A stretch of 64,000 nucleotides of DNA from Chitinophaga polysaccharea (GCF_902150045.1 NZ_CABFVU010000001.1:1240001-1304000); one strand, 5' to 3'; shown: positions 27,068 to 36,268, numbered from the stretch's first letter. Program-made: numbers and translations. Notes: generated from the letters alone by a model not told the origin.

Positions 27068-28237
27068 ATGTCTACCAAGAGAGATTATTACGAAATTCTG
27101 GCTGTTGCCAAATCTGCTTCCCAGGATGAAATCAAAAAGGCCTACCGTAAGGTGGCTATGCAGTTTCACCCTGACCGCAACCCAAATAACAAGGAGGCAG
27201 AAGAAAAATTCAAAGAAGCAGCTGAAGCTTATGAAGTATTAAGCGACCCCGATAAAAGGGCGCAATATGACCGCTTTGGCCATGCCGGTATGAATGGCAA
27301 CCGTGGTGGTGGATATGGCGGTGGTGGAATGAACATGGACGACATTTTCTCCAACTTCGGTGACATTTTTGGTAATGATGATATTTTCGGCAGCTTCTTT
27401 GGCGGCGGTGGCGCACGTGGTGGTGGAAACCGCCGTGGTCGCGGTACCCGTGGCTCCAACCTCCGGGTAAAGATCCGTCTTACCTACGAGGAGATCGCCA
27501 AGGGCGCCAACAAGAAGATCAAAGTAAAGAAATATGTACCCTGCCAGCATTGCGGTGGCCTGGGCGCAAAAGACAAGAACGCATTCCAGTCGTGCAACAC
27601 CTGTGGCGGTTCCGGCCAGGTAAGAAAAGTTACCCAAACTTTTCTCGGACAAATGCAAACCGTTACCACCTGCCCTACCTGTCATGGGGAAGGACAGATC
27701 ATTACCAGCAAATGCGGCCACTGTAAAGGTGAAGGCCGTATGTATGGTGAGGAAATGGTGAGCATCGATATCCCGGCAGGTGTTCAGGAAGGCATGCAGC
27801 TGAGCATGAGCGGTAAAGGTAATGCCGGCGAAAGAGGCGGCGCTCCCGGCGATCTGCTCATCCTGATCGAAGAAGAACCACACCAGGAACTGCAACGCGA
27901 TGGACTCAATGTGGCTTACGACCTGCACATCTCTTTCCCCGATGCAGTATATGGCACCTCCCTGGAAGTACCTACCATCGACGGGAAAGCCAAAATTAAA
28001 ATACCCGCCGGTACACAAAGCGGTAAAATATTCCGCCTGAAAGGCAAAGGATTCCCTTCCGTTAATTCATATGAAAAAGGCGATCAGCTGATCCATGTGA
28101 ACGTATGGACGCCACAACATGTAAGCGCTGAAGAGAAGGAAATGCTGGATAAATTGCAATCGTCCGATAACTTTAAACCCAACCCGGAAAAATCTGAAAA
28201 AGGATTCTTCGAAAAGGTAAGGGATATATTTAGCTAA
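27068..28237 (+). CDS. dnaJ: Chaperone protein DnaJ
   Basis: About 389 residues from [13 protein letters not shown]. The J domain has HPDRNP near residue 33. A Gly/Phe-rich region covers about 72-125. Four zinc-binding repeats [24 protein letters not shown] and CGHCKGEG lie between about 155 and 225, followed by the substrate-binding C-terminal domains. All hallmark residues are intact. It stimulates DnaK ATPase and delivers substrates. A long palindromic element starts 13 nt after its stop codon. Confidence 0.96.
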   Translation: MSTKRDYYEILAVAKSASQDEIKKAYRKVAMQFHPDRNPNNKEAEEKFKEAAEAYEVLSDPDKRAQYDRFGHAGMNGNRGGGYGGGGMNMDDIFSNFGDIFGNDDIFGSFFGGGGARGGGNRRGRGTRGSNLRVKIRLTYEEIAKGANKKIKVKKYVPCQHCGGLGAKDKNAFQSCNTCGGSGQVRKVTQTFLGQMQTVTTCPTCHGEGQIITSKCGHCKGEGRMYGEEMVSIDIPAGVQEGMQLSMSGKGNAGERGGAPGDLLILIEEEPHQELQRDGLNVAYDLHISFPDAVYGTSLEVPTIDGKAKIKIPAGTQSGKIFRLKGKGFPSVNSYEKGDQLIHVNVWTPQHVSAEEKEMLDKLQSSDNFKPNPEKSEKGFFEKVRDIFS

Positions 28238-28249
28238 TGCAGCGAAGGG

Positions 28250-28453
28250 GATCGCCTTCGGCGATTGTCTTGGAGCAGGATTACGCTGATTATACTGATT
28301 AGCTTGATTTTTACTTTTGGATTTTATAAATGATTAAGGGAGATATAAGCGGATACTCGCTCCTATCTCCCTTAATCATTAAAATCGGTACATAATCCAA
28401 TCAAACAAATCAGTATAATCAGCGTAATCCTGCTCCAAGACAAATTTCCTGCG
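28250..28453. repeat. Long palindromic intergenic element, copy A
   Basis: A ~200-bp element between dnaJ and the RlmK-like gene. The outer arms at 28265-28300 and 28408-28443 are 36 bp and perfectly complementary. They are built from 9-bp units of the form ANNNTGATT (ACGCTGATT, ATACTGATT, AGCTTGATT). An inner hairpin has perfect 17-bp arms at 28329-28345 and 28364-28380 (AATGATTAAGGGAGATA and its complement) with the loop TAAGCGGATACTCGCTCC. Mini-hairpins CGCCTTCGGCG and CGCCGAAGGCG flank the two ends in inverted orientation. Homologous to copy B at 37064-37250. Confidence 0.85.
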
Positions 28454-28487
28454 CCGAAGGCGCACTGCGCTCTAAACTCCACACGCG

Positions 28488-29429
28488 ATGGAACAAAAAA
28501 TGCAGATGTTCGAAAACCGGCTGACGAAAGTTTTCCGGCATACCTCCAAACTGGCCAGGCGGCAAAACATCACCTGCTATAGGGTGTACGACGATGATAT
28601 TCCTGAATTCCCTTTCAGTATAGAAATATATGAAGATCATGTTTACATTGCAGAATACCACCGCAAACACGGTATGGAAGAAGATGCTCATGAAGAGTGG
28701 CTCGATACCTGCCTGGAACTGATCAGTAAAGTGCTGGAGGTAGCCCCCAATAAGATATGGGTAAAACAACGGCAGCGTAAGGAAAACAGGAAAAGCCAGT
28801 ACGAAAAGCTAAGCCTGGAAAGCCATATCATGACGGCCCATGAAGCGGGTCTTCAATTTAAAGTGAACCTTTCCGATTATCTCGACACCGGCCTGTTCCT
28901 CGATCACCGCATTACCCGTGGTATGGTAAGAGAAGAAGCAAAAGATAAAAAGGTGCTGAACCTGTTCTGCTATACCGGTTCCTTCTCCGTATATGCTGCT
29001 GCCGGCGGCGCTGCAGAAGTAACATCCGTGGATCTTTCCAAAACCTACCTGGCCTGGGCGGAAGAAAATATGAAACTGAACGGGTTTGATAACCCTAAAC
29101 ATACTTTTGTACATGCCGATGTATTGCAATTCCTTGACACCCTTAAACTCAATACCTACGACCTGGTGATCATAGATCCTCCCACCTTCTCCAACAGCAA
29201 GCGGATGAAGGATTTCCTCGATGTGCAACGGGATCATGCAGACATGCTCAATAAAGTATTGCTGGCTACCAAAAAAGAAGGGGTTGTTTACTTCAGCAAT
29301 AACTATCGCAGGTTTGTACTGGAAGCCGATAAGATCAATGCCTCCAGCATTAAGGATATTACCAATCAGACCTTGCCTTTTGATTTTCAGCAGAAGATGA
29401 TCAGGAAGTGCTACCGGTTAATAAAATAA
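28488..29429 (+). CDS. RlmK-like 23S rRNA (guanine-N7) methyltransferase, standalone
   Basis: 313 residues matching the C-terminal (RlmK) half of E. coli RlmKL. It has NRLTKVFRHTSKLARRQ near residue 10, a short RNA-binding segment, NLFCYTGSFSVYAAAGGA near 163, VTSVDLSKTYLAWA near 184, and the catalytic DPPTFSNSKRMKDFLDVQRD near 229. The expected product is m7G2069-type modification of 23S rRNA. The fused RlmL half is absent here. It is preceded by the palindromic element and separated from the convergent VWA gene by 5 nt. Confidence 0.85.
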   Translation: MEQKMQMFENRLTKVFRHTSKLARRQNITCYRVYDDDIPEFPFSIEIYEDHVYIAEYHRKHGMEEDAHEEWLDTCLELISKVLEVAPNKIWVKQRQRKENRKSQYEKLSLESHIMTAHEAGLQFKVNLSDYLDTGLFLDHRITRGMVREEAKDKKVLNLFCYTGSFSVYAAAGGAAEVTSVDLSKTYLAWAEENMKLNGFDNPKHTFVHADVLQFLDTLKLNTYDLVIIDPPTFSNSKRMKDFLDVQRDHADMLNKVLLATKKEGVVYFSNNYRRFVLEADKINASSIKDITNQTLPFDFQQKMIRKCYRLIK

Positions 29430-29434
29430 AGGGA

Positions 29435-31177
29435 TCAATGCTTTCCTTTGCGCAGCATTTTTACCATCTTCAAAAACTCCTGGCGATAGTTGCCCTTGTC
29501 TGGTCCCAGTGCATGACGCGCAATATCGCTCACCATTCCGGCATTGCCTTTACCGCAGTAAGACGATTTACGCAACACCATCCCAAATAATGCAACGGCT
29601 GCTGCAAAACGGCAGTCGTTAGATGCCTTGTCAAAATTTTCCACGGCAGCGGGAACAACACCGGTTAAATGCTGTATCACCGTATCCTGCGGATCACGCC
29701 AGGAAATTTTCACCTTAGCCAATACGGTATCATCTGTAACGGTTTGCGCAGGGGCAATTTCATACAATGCCACGGAACAATGCCCGCTGCCAATGATTCC
29801 TCCGCTGAACTCCCCTTTCACAGAAGTGTCTGCCGGGAGCACTTTGTTCTCATAACCAATAAGCCTGTACGATTTTACGAGCGCCGGGTTAAACCATACT
29901 TCCGACTGCACATCGCGGGCAATGGTGAACAGGGTGCTGCCGAATTCACGGGCAAATATCTTATTGGCTTCTTCCAGGTCGTCTATATAAGCAAAATTAC
30001 CATTCCCTTTACTGGACAACGACTGCAGCTTTGAATCCTTGTAATTGCCCATGCCGAAGCCCAGGCAGGTTAGCAATACGCCGCTTTCCTTCTGCTCAAT
30101 GATCAGCTGTTCCATTTCATCGTCGCTGCTGAGCCCTACGTTAAAATCTCCGTCGGTGGCCAGTATCACGCGGTTGTTACCTCCCGGGATATATTGCTCT
30201 GAGGCAATCCGGTAGGCGAGTTTTATAGCGGCTTCGCCGGCAGTGGCGCCACCGGCGCTGAGGTTATCTATTGCATTGAGGATCTTTTCTTTCTGATCCC
30301 CGGGAGTAGCAGGCAAAATAACGCCGGGCTCACCGGCATAGGCTACTATCGCCACTTTATCTACCGGGCGGAGGTTATTGACCAGGATACGGAAGGCTGC
30401 CTGTAACAGGGGCAGCTTATTGGGCGTGCCCATAGAACCGGATACATCCAGCAGGAAAACCAGGTTGCTGGCGGGAAAGCTGTCTGTTTCCAGCGCCCTC
30501 GCCCGGATGGCCACCTGTAACAGGCGGTGGGCGCTTTCCCAGGGGCAGGTGGTATAATGACTGTACAACGCCATTGTTTCACCGGCTAACGGCAACTGGT
30601 AATCGTAGTGGAAGTAATTGATCATTTCTTCGATGCGCACTGCATCTACAGGTACGGGTTCTTTCAGCCGCAGGAAGCGGCGGATATTGCTGTAGGCAGC
30701 CCGGTCCACATCCAGCGCAAAAGCCGATACCGGGTGCGTGGAAACAGGCACAAATTTATTTTCGTAGGTAGCGCCGTAAGTTTCGTTGTAAAAGGCACGG
30801 GTGCCCATACCGGTGTTGCCGTAATTGGGATTACTGTTATGCTGCAGTTTTGAACGGGCCTTGGCAAGGGCCACGGGGTCCGCATCCTTTCGTATAGGCG
30901 ACAACGTTATTAACAGCCTGTCGTATTTGCGCACCGTTACCTGTTTCGGCTGGTAACCGTTTTGCGTGAGCAATAACGTGGCAGATGCCGTGGGGATAGC
31001 AATTTTAAAAAGACCGAAAGCGTTTGTGACTACATGGACTGTGTCATCCATCACCTTCACCTGTACTCCTGCAATGGGACGGTGGGATAAACTGTCTTCT
31101 ACCGCTCCCGACACCCAGATTGTTTGCGCCTGCAGCCCTCCACCCCAAAAAAGAAAGAGTAAAAGGTACTTGAGCAT
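29435..31177 (-). CDS. Exported von Willebrand factor A domain protein (YfbK-like)
   Basis: 580 residues with a signal peptide ending at LQAQ. A carboxypeptidase-regulatory-like (CarboxypepD_reg) domain occupies about 22-95. The YfbK-type N-terminal block is VSAFALDVDRAAYSNIRRFL near 148, and the VWA domain has the MIDAS motif DVSGSMG near 243 with a downstream ATDGDFNVG near 330. A C-terminal DUF3520-like domain starts around 400. These proteins bind divalent metal through the MIDAS site and act in the envelope; the partner is unknown. The stop is 5 nt from that of the convergent RlmK-like gene. Confidence 0.86.
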   Translation of the reverse strand: MLKYLLLFLFWGGGLQAQTIWVSGAVEDSLSHRPIAGVQVKVMDDTVHVVTNAFGLFKIAIPTASATLLLTQNGYQPKQVTVRKYDRLLITLSPIRKDADPVALAKARSKLQHNSNPNYGNTGMGTRAFYNETYGATYENKFVPVSTHPVSAFALDVDRAAYSNIRRFLRLKEPVPVDAVRIEEMINYFHYDYQLPLAGETMALYSHYTTCPWESAHRLLQVAIRARALETDSFPASNLVFLLDVSGSMGTPNKLPLLQAAFRILVNNLRPVDKVAIVAYAGEPGVILPATPGDQKEKILNAIDNLSAGGATAGEAAIKLAYRIASEQYIPGGNNRVILATDGDFNVGLSSDDEMEQLIIEQKESGVLLTCLGFGMGNYKDSKLQSLSSKGNGNFAYIDDLEEANKIFAREFGSTLFTIARDVQSEVWFNPALVKSYRLIGYENKVLPADTSVKGEFSGGIIGSGHCSVALYEIAPAQTVTDDTVLAKVKISWRDPQDTVIQHLTGVVPAAVENFDKASNDCRFAAAVALFGMVLRKSSYCGKGNAGMVSDIARHALGPDKGNYRQEFLKMVKMLRKGKH

Positions 31178-31190
31178 GTATTAAGTTAAG

Positions 31191-31220
31191 ATTTTTTCCG
31201 GGCAAGCGCCCGGAAAAAAT
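31191..31220. terminator. Perfect bidirectional terminator after hpt
   Basis: Thirteen-bp arms ATTTTTTCCGGGC and GCCCGGAAAAAAT with a 4-nt loop. It follows hpt on the minus strand and lies 13 nt before the VWA gene start, so the VWA gene needs its own promoter or read-through. Confidence 0.85.
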
Positions 31221-31222
31221 AA

Positions 31223-31768
31223 TTACTGCCCTGCTTCCACCAGCTGGTAAATGGCTGGCAGGTTCCGGCCCAGGCCATCATAATCGAGGCCATATCCCAG
31301 CAGGAACTTATTGGGAACGGAAAAGCCCAGGTAATCAATTTTGATGGGATGCACCATTGCCTCCGGCTTTGTGAGCAGGGAGGCCACCAGTAATTTTTTG
31401 GGTTGCTGATGCTCCAGCTGGGGCAGGAACTGGCTCAGCGTTTTGCCGGTGTCCACAATATCTTCCAGGATCACCACGGTGCGCCCGAAAAGATCTTCAT
31501 CCAGCCCGATGGCCTGCACCACGTTGCCGGTAGATTTGGTGCCTTTATAAGACGCCAGTTTAATAAAAGAGATCTCCGCTTCAATAGTGAGATATTTAAA
31601 CACATCTGCGGCGAACATAAATGAGCCGTTAAGGATAGCTATGAATAAAGGGCGTTCTCCCTGCAGGTCTTTGTTGATCTGTTCCGCCATTTCCTTTACC
31701 CGCTGCTGCAATGCTACTTCATCAATATAGGGTTGGAACTCTTTGTCATGCACTTTAATCACTGACAT
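31223..31768 (-). CDS. hpt: Hypoxanthine phosphoribosyltransferase
   Basis: 181 residues. The PRPP-binding motif is VVILEDIVDTGKTL near residue 97, and the flexible-loop and purine-binding segments SYKGTKSTG near 72 and DYLGFSVPNKFLLGYGLDYDG near 143 match HPRT. It salvages hypoxanthine and guanine to IMP and GMP in the cytoplasm. It is last in a probable unit O-methyltransferase - glucosaminidase - hpt (gaps of 24 and 52 nt) and is followed by a strong terminator. The NCS2 permease at the left edge could supply its substrate, but the two genes are not linked. Confidence 0.93.
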   Translation of the reverse strand: MSVIKVHDKEFQPYIDEVALQQRVKEMAEQINKDLQGERPLFIAILNGSFMFAADVFKYLTIEAEISFIKLASYKGTKSTGNVVQAIGLDEDLFGRTVVILEDIVDTGKTLSQFLPQLEHQQPKKLLVASLLTKPEAMVHPIKIDYLGFSVPNKFLLGYGLDYDGLGRNLPAIYQLVEAGQ

Positions 31769-31820
31769 AATACTTCTGCATTTCCTTATTTAACAATCAT
31801 CAGCAAAAAAAGATCGCTGC

Positions 31821-33260
31821 TTATTTATTTACCAGCAAACGCTGGCCGATTTTGATATCAGATCCCTGCAGGTTATTCCACTCCTGCAGCTGGCTTACCG
31901 ACCTGTTATACATCCTGGCTATGCCATACAATGTTTCTTTCGGCTGCACATCGTGGTACTGCGTATTGGATTTCTGTACCGGCGCCGGCGTAGCCGGGCG
32001 GGGAGCAGGTTGCGGTGTGGATGCCCTTGGTGTACCCGCGGTGCCGGAGGTGGTTACCTGGCCGGCTTTCTTCAGGTCTTCTATCATTGCTACCGGTACG
32101 CCACCCTGCTGCGCAGGTTTTGTTTCCGGTACAGCAGTGCCACCGGCTGTATTTTTAGCTACTTCTTCTTTAATGTCATCAATCGCTTTACGCGGGGAAA
32201 AATCTTCAGGAGGTTCCTGGTCTTCCTCTTTCAGTACCCTGGTATTTTTGGCCAGTCGCGGTGCTGCGGAAGCAAAGCCATCGAGTGTTAACCGTTGGCC
32301 GGCTGCCGGTTCTTCTCCCTCATGCATTTTATTACGGCGGCGCAACCATCTTAACTGTACCCCTTCTGCCTGGGCTACATCGTGCATGGTTTCCCCGTTC
32401 ACTACGTTATGAAATTCCCTGTTTCCCTTTTTGCTTTTCTTTTGTAAGAAGATGATCATGTCTTTTGCAGGCGGATTATCGTTCTCCAGATCGTTATAGC
32501 GCACCAGTTTGCGGAGGCGCATATTACGCTGGTCGGCCACCTGGATCAGGGAGCTGCCGGCCTTTACATATACTGCTTTGCGGCCGTTGATTTCAAAGAT
32601 CCCTTTGGGATAATTGCGGGTTGGTCCGGCAGTGGAAGTGTTGTTATGATTTTTTCTTCCGGTGGATGTCCTGGTTTCTTTTTCCGTTACTTCCGCATAC
32701 ATGGTACCATCGGAAGCAGCGCCGCCATCGGAAGGATCTTTCCCCATAGCAATCAGCGTGTATTGCTGAAGGTTGTAATCTTCAATTACTTTGATCAGCT
32801 GCTGTGGATAAGTTTTATTGGTGGCGTACCCGGCCTGTTTCAAACCAAAGGCCCAGGATTTATAATCTTCCCCGTCAAACTGGAAAAGGAATGCATAGCG
32901 TGGGTTGGCATGCAGGAAATCGGAATGATCACGGTAGGAATCACGGGCGGATTCGTATACCCGGAAGCATTCCTGGGCTGCGTCATCATCGTACTTGATG
33001 GTTTTGCCGGTCCAGGTATTTTTACATTTAATACCGAAGTGGTTGTTCGACTGCAAACACAGGGTACCGTTGCCGGACTGTGTTTCTATAATTCCCTGCG
33101 CCAGTTTGATGGCGGCGGGGACACCTGAACGGCGCATTTCCTCGATGGCTAAGTTTTTATAGGTGGCGATATACTGCTGCGTTGTGATGTTCTGTGCCTG
33201 CAGTATGGTAACGAAGCCAATAAGAAAACTGACTACCAATAAGAATTTTCTTACTTGCAT
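31821..33260 (-). CDS. Exported glucosaminidase with LysM domains
   Basis: 479 residues with a signal peptide ending at ILQAQ. A FlgJ/mannosyl-glycoprotein endo-beta-N-acetylglucosaminidase-like domain covers about 25-165: AAIKLAQGIIETQSGNG contains the catalytic-type Glu, followed by NNHFGIKCKNTW and SYRDHSDFL. A degenerate LysM-like segment lies near 290 (VNGETMHDVAQAEGV), then a Pro/Ala/Thr-rich linker, then a clear C-terminal LysM (KETLYGIARMYNRSVSQLQ). It is a peptidoglycan hydrolase for cell-wall remodelling. It lies 24 nt after the O-methyltransferase. Confidence 0.88.
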   Translation of the reverse strand: MQVRKFLLVVSFLIGFVTILQAQNITTQQYIATYKNLAIEEMRRSGVPAAIKLAQGIIETQSGNGTLCLQSNNHFGIKCKNTWTGKTIKYDDDAAQECFRVYESARDSYRDHSDFLHANPRYAFLFQFDGEDYKSWAFGLKQAGYATNKTYPQQLIKVIEDYNLQQYTLIAMGKDPSDGGAASDGTMYAEVTEKETRTSTGRKNHNNTSTAGPTRNYPKGIFEINGRKAVYVKAGSSLIQVADQRNMRLRKLVRYNDLENDNPPAKDMIIFLQKKSKKGNREFHNVVNGETMHDVAQAEGVQLRWLRRRNKMHEGEEPAAGQRLTLDGFASAAPRLAKNTRVLKEEDQEPPEDFSPRKAIDDIKEEVAKNTAGGTAVPETKPAQQGGVPVAMIEDLKKAGQVTTSGTAGTPRASTPQPAPRPATPAPVQKSNTQYHDVQPKETLYGIARMYNRSVSQLQEWNNLQGSDIKIGQRLLVNK

Positions 33261-33284
33261 GTATGTTCGGATTTAATGGGCGTT

Positions 33285-33926
33285 TTATTTCTTCCTGATC
33301 AGCAATACACCATCCCGGATGGTAATTAATACCTGTTCGGCACGATCATCTGCCAGCACTTTTTCACAAAAGCTTACCATGGCCTTTGCCTGGCGGCCCT
33401 GTTCATTTTCAGGCGCCAGTACCTGGCCGTGATACAGCACGTTATCAGCCAGGATAAATCCGCCAGGGCGCAGTTTATCCCAAACCAGGTCGTAATACTG
33501 TTCATATCCGGACTTGTCCGCGTCAATAAACACCAGGTCGAATACTTCGTCCAGTTGTTCAATGACGTCAGCCGCTTTGCCGATATGCATTTTTATTTTG
33601 CCGGCATTCCCGCTTGCCGAGAAATACTGATGACAAAGGGCTTCCAGTTCTTCGTTGATATCTACGGTGTGCAATATTCCCCCGGGTACAAGGCCTGCTG
33701 CCAGGCAAATAGCCGAATAACCGGTATAAGTGCCAAGCTCCAGGATGCGGCGGGGCTGGATCATATGGCTTACCATACTGAGAAATTGTCCCTGTACCTG
33801 CCCGCTTAACATATGTGGCTGTTCTACCTTCAGATGTGTTTCCCTGTTCAGCTGGTACATCAATTCACTTTCCTGACTGGTGTATTTTTCTGCGTAGGCT
33901 TCCACTGCTGCCGGTATAAGCTCCAT
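33285..33926 (-). CDS. Class I SAM-dependent O-methyltransferase
   Basis: 213 residues of the COMT/caffeoyl-CoA O-methyltransferase-like family. The SAM motif is ILELGTYTGYSAICLA near residue 60, the acidic residue is in LHTVDINEELE near 85, metal-binding Asp residues are in VFIDADKSGYEQYY near 133, and DNVLYHGQV lies near 160. It is a metal-dependent methyltransferase; the acceptor is not predictable. It is first in the unit with the glucosaminidase and hpt. A TAGCTTTG promoter box lies 15 nt before its ATG. Confidence 0.87.
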   Translation of the reverse strand: MELIPAAVEAYAEKYTSQESELMYQLNRETHLKVEQPHMLSGQVQGQFLSMVSHMIQPRRILELGTYTGYSAICLAAGLVPGGILHTVDINEELEALCHQYFSASGNAGKIKMHIGKAADVIEQLDEVFDLVFIDADKSGYEQYYDLVWDKLRPGGFILADNVLYHGQVLAPENEQGRQAKAMVSFCEKVLADDRAEQVLITIRDGVLLIRKK

Positions 33927-33941
33927 ATATTAAAATTTCTG

Positions 33942-33949
33942 CAAAGCTA
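33942..33949 (-). promoter_or_regulatory. Promoter -7 box TAGCTTTG for the O-methyltransferase
   Basis: A perfect TAnnTTTG on the minus strand, 15 nt before the ATG at 33926. Confidence 0.6.
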
Positions 33950-33987
33950 AGGAAAAGCGGCTAACTGTGAGCCTGTTGCCTTCAAAC

Positions 33988-34070
33988 AGCAAAAGCGGAT
34001 ATATCCATAAACGTTATTCTGCCGGGTTTTATTCTATCCGGGGCTACGTTCATGTATATCCGCTTTTGCT
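33988..34070. repeat. Intergenic palindrome after the LOG-family gene
   Basis: Perfect 16-bp arms AGCAAAAGCGGATATA (33988-34003) and TATATCCGCTTTTGCT (34055-34070), continued inward by a nearly complementary CATAAACGT/ACGTTCATG pair. It starts 18 nt after the stop codon of the minus-strand LOG gene and precedes the co-oriented O-methyltransferase. It shares AAGCGGATA with the loops of the elements at 28.3 and 37.1 kb. Confidence 0.75.
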
Positions 34071-34087
34071 TCCTAAAATGGAAATTA

Positions 34088-34786
34088 TCAAAAATTCGGT
34101 CTTAATTTATTGGTTGTATAGAAAACACGGAAGTATTCCACCACTTCATCTGCCGTATCAAACAACTGCAACAGGTCAAGGTCTTCAGGATTAATATTGC
34201 TTTCCTTTTCCATCATTACGTTGCGGATCCAGTCGAGCAGGCCGCTCCAGTATTCTTTTCCCACCAGCACCATCGGGGTTTCATCCATCTTCCTGGTTTG
34301 AATGAGCGTGGCCACTTCAAAGAATTCATCCATGGTACCAAAACCACCGGGCATCATTATAAAGCCCTGGGAATACTTGGTGAACATTACTTTGCGGACA
34401 AAAAAGTAGTCGAAATTGAGGCTATTTTCCGGATCTATATAAATATTGGGATGCTGTTCGTGAGGCAGGGTAATATTTGCGCCTACTGATTTTCCATGGG
34501 CGGCCTGGGCTCCCCTGTTGGCCGCTTCCATTACGCCGGGGCCGCCCCCGGTAATAATACCAAAGCCTTCTTCTGCCAGCCTGGTGGATATTTCCTGGGC
34601 CAGGTCATAATAACGGTTCCCCGGTTTTGTACGGGCCGATCCGAATATGGAGATACAGGGGCCTATTTTTGCCAGTTTCTCAAATCCTTCAACAAACTCC
34701 GCCATAATCTTGAATATCTGCCAGCTGGAATGCGCTCTTGTTTCCGTCCAGTCTCTTTCTTTAAGATTCTTTATACTACTGTTCAT
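34088..34786 (-). CDS. LOG family (TIGR00730) Rossmann-fold protein
   Basis: 232 residues with the lysine-decarboxylase-like/LOG hallmarks: SIFGSARTKPG near residue 46, IITGGGPGVMEAANRGA near 77, and MMPGGFGTMDEFFE near 143. The PGGxGTxxE motif is intact, so nucleotide 5'-monophosphate phosphoribohydrolase activity (cytokinin-riboside-type chemistry) is the family prediction; the physiological substrate in Bacteroidota is unclear. It stands alone between two intergenic regions with palindromes. Confidence 0.88.
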   Translation of the reverse strand: MNSSIKNLKERDWTETRAHSSWQIFKIMAEFVEGFEKLAKIGPCISIFGSARTKPGNRYYDLAQEISTRLAEEGFGIITGGGPGVMEAANRGAQAAHGKSVGANITLPHEQHPNIYIDPENSLNFDYFFVRKVMFTKYSQGFIMMPGGFGTMDEFFEVATLIQTRKMDETPMVLVGKEYWSGLLDWIRNVMMEKESNINPEDLDLLQLFDTADEVVEYFRVFYTTNKLRPNF

Positions 34787-35122
34787 GCGACTGCTTTTTT
34801 ATTATGCTAAAACATGTTCCCGTGAAGGCACGAAGAATGATGTAATTTATATAATAATTGGCTTACAGTAATGGCAGTACACATAAAAAAAGCAGGTAAC
34901 TATATAGAAACCTGCTTTATATTTAACACGTTATGAACGTGCAGCGTTGTTAAATAAACATCGCTGCAGAAACGTTGCTAATGCTGGCAATTAAAAAAAT
35001 AAATAATGTTGAAATTTAGTAAGATAGTACTATCGTTTTCATCAACAGATGTTCTCATAACGCTTAATCTGCAATTAATTTATTAATTATTTAAGCAATA
35101 ACCTAATTTAAATTTATCAAGG
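34787..35122. other. 336-bp intergenic region with two hairpins
   Basis: No coding potential on either strand. It contains the terminator-like hairpin at 34889-34918. Beside it is a second hairpin, TGCAGCGTTGTT (34940-34951) with AACATCGCTGCA (34957-34968), 11 of 12 bp paired with a 5-nt loop. The rest is A/T-rich. A small RNA or a long 3' UTR of the FAD oxidoreductase transcript is possible, but I see no clean promoter box. Confidence 0.4.
34889..34918 (-). terminator. Terminator hairpin downstream of the FAD oxidoreductase gene
   Basis: AAAGCAGGT pairs with ACCTGCTTT; on the minus strand the 3' arm is followed by a T-tract. It lies about 200 nt after the nearest minus-strand stop codon (35123), which is unusually far. 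Confidence 0.65.
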
Positions 35123-36268
35123 TTACGCAAAGGTATGCATGCCCGCCACCACTTCTTCTGCGAGACCGAATGATAAGGTCATACCGGCTCCGCCAAGACC
35201 ATTTACAATGGTGACATTTTTTTCGGGAGAGAACACCAGGTCTGTTTTTCCGTTAGTTAATTTTGGATAGATGCCATGCCATTGTTCCTGGATGGTATAC
35301 TCCGGCGCCTGCAGGAAGGTATGCATATACTGCAGGATGAGATCATTGATAAACGCCTTATCAAATGGTTCGAAGTCCGGACCATATTCATGTGAATCGC
35401 CGATGGTAAGCTCTCCTGCGCCATTCTGTGAAACCAGCAGGTGGATACCCCATTTCACATACTCCGGCATTTCCTGTGCGTAGCGTTGCTTCAGCGGTTC
35501 CAGGGTTTTACAGCTTTCAAAGGCCGCATAGTGCCCGAGTGTTAAACCTGCGCAGAGCGCAGGCCCCAGCTGCCAGTTGCCCGGTTGGGGAATGGTACGC
35601 ATCATCTGCAGCTTGCATTTCTTCAGGGGCGCGGCTGCAAACTGAGCGGGATAAAGCGTTTCAAAATCCGCACCGCTGCATACAAATACTTCATCTACTT
35701 TCCAGCGCTCGTCTTTTGTTTCTATATAAGGCATGCTGATGCCATTTACCGCGGTGCCAAAACGGACCGTTACCTGCAAGTGCTCTTCCAGGTACTTTGC
35801 AATGGCGGCACTTGCCTGCCGTGGATTTACCGTCATTTCGGAGGCGCTCCACAGTGCGCCTTTCAACCCGTTTGTTTTAACAGCGGAAGTATATTTTCCT
35901 ATTTGCGAGGGGGGCACCAGTTCACAATTGTAACCATTGCCGGGAGCGGCCTGTACAAATTCTTCCAGCACGGCCAGTTCATCTTTTTCATACGCCAGGT
36001 GAAGCGATCCTGTTTCCTGGCACTGCAGGCCGGTCACAGCGGCCAGCTCCTTCCAGGTGCGGCGGCTGCGCATGGCCCGGTCGTGCATTTTACCGGCGGT
36101 TTGCCCTATAGGCCAGACCAGCCCGAAATTGCGGATGGAAGCACTGATCGCTTTGCTGTTGCGCTCAAACAGCACTACTCTTTTCCCCTTCGATGCCAGG
36201 TGGTACGACATGGCCAATCCCACTATACCTGCGCCTATTACTGCTACATCTGCCTGTTGTTGTTGCAT
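35123..36268 (-). CDS. TIGR03364-type FAD-dependent oxidoreductase (aminophosphonate-linked)
   Basis: 381 residues of the DAO (D-amino acid oxidase-like) fold. The N-terminal dinucleotide motif is VAVIGAGIVGLAMSYHLASKG near residue 8, followed by VVLFERNSKAISASIRNFG near 32. The C-terminal FAD contact is VNGLGGAGMTLSFGLAEE near 357. The SIRNFGLVWPIGQ stretch and the neighbouring phosphonatase-like gene place it in TIGR03364, proposed to oxidatively deaminate an aminophosphonate (family knowledge). It lies 21 nt downstream of the phosphonatase-like gene, so the two are an operon. No phosphonate transporter or transaminase is in the window. Confidence 0.82.
   Translation of the reverse strand: MQQQQADVAVIGAGIVGLAMSYHLASKGKRVVLFERNSKAISASIRNFGLVWPIGQTAGKMHDRAMRSRRTWKELAAVTGLQCQETGSLHLAYEKDELAVLEEFVQAAPGNGYNCELVPPSQIGKYTSAVKTNGLKGALWSASEMTVNPRQASAAIAKYLEEHLQVTVRFGTAVNGISMPYIETKDERWKVDEVFVCSGADFETLYPAQFAAAPLKKCKLQMMRTIPQPGNWQLGPALCAGLTLGHYAAFESCKTLEPLKQRYAQEMPEYVKWGIHLLVSQNGAGELTIGDSHEYGPDFEPFDKAFINDLILQYMHTFLQAPEYTIQEQWHGIYPKLTNGKTDLVFSPEKNVTIVNGLGGAGMTLSFGLAEEVVAGMHTFA

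Noticed and set aside
26573..27169. A long open frame (198 codons) antisense to grpE and the grpE-dnaJ gap
   Set aside because: It is opposite a confident gene, has low-complexity hydrophobic composition without recognisable motifs, and no promoter box; it is a shadow of grpE codon use.
28265..28443. Interpretation of the 9-bp unit stems as a CRISPR array
   Set aside because: Units are 9 bp with no spacers, arranged as two inverted arms, and no cas genes are present.
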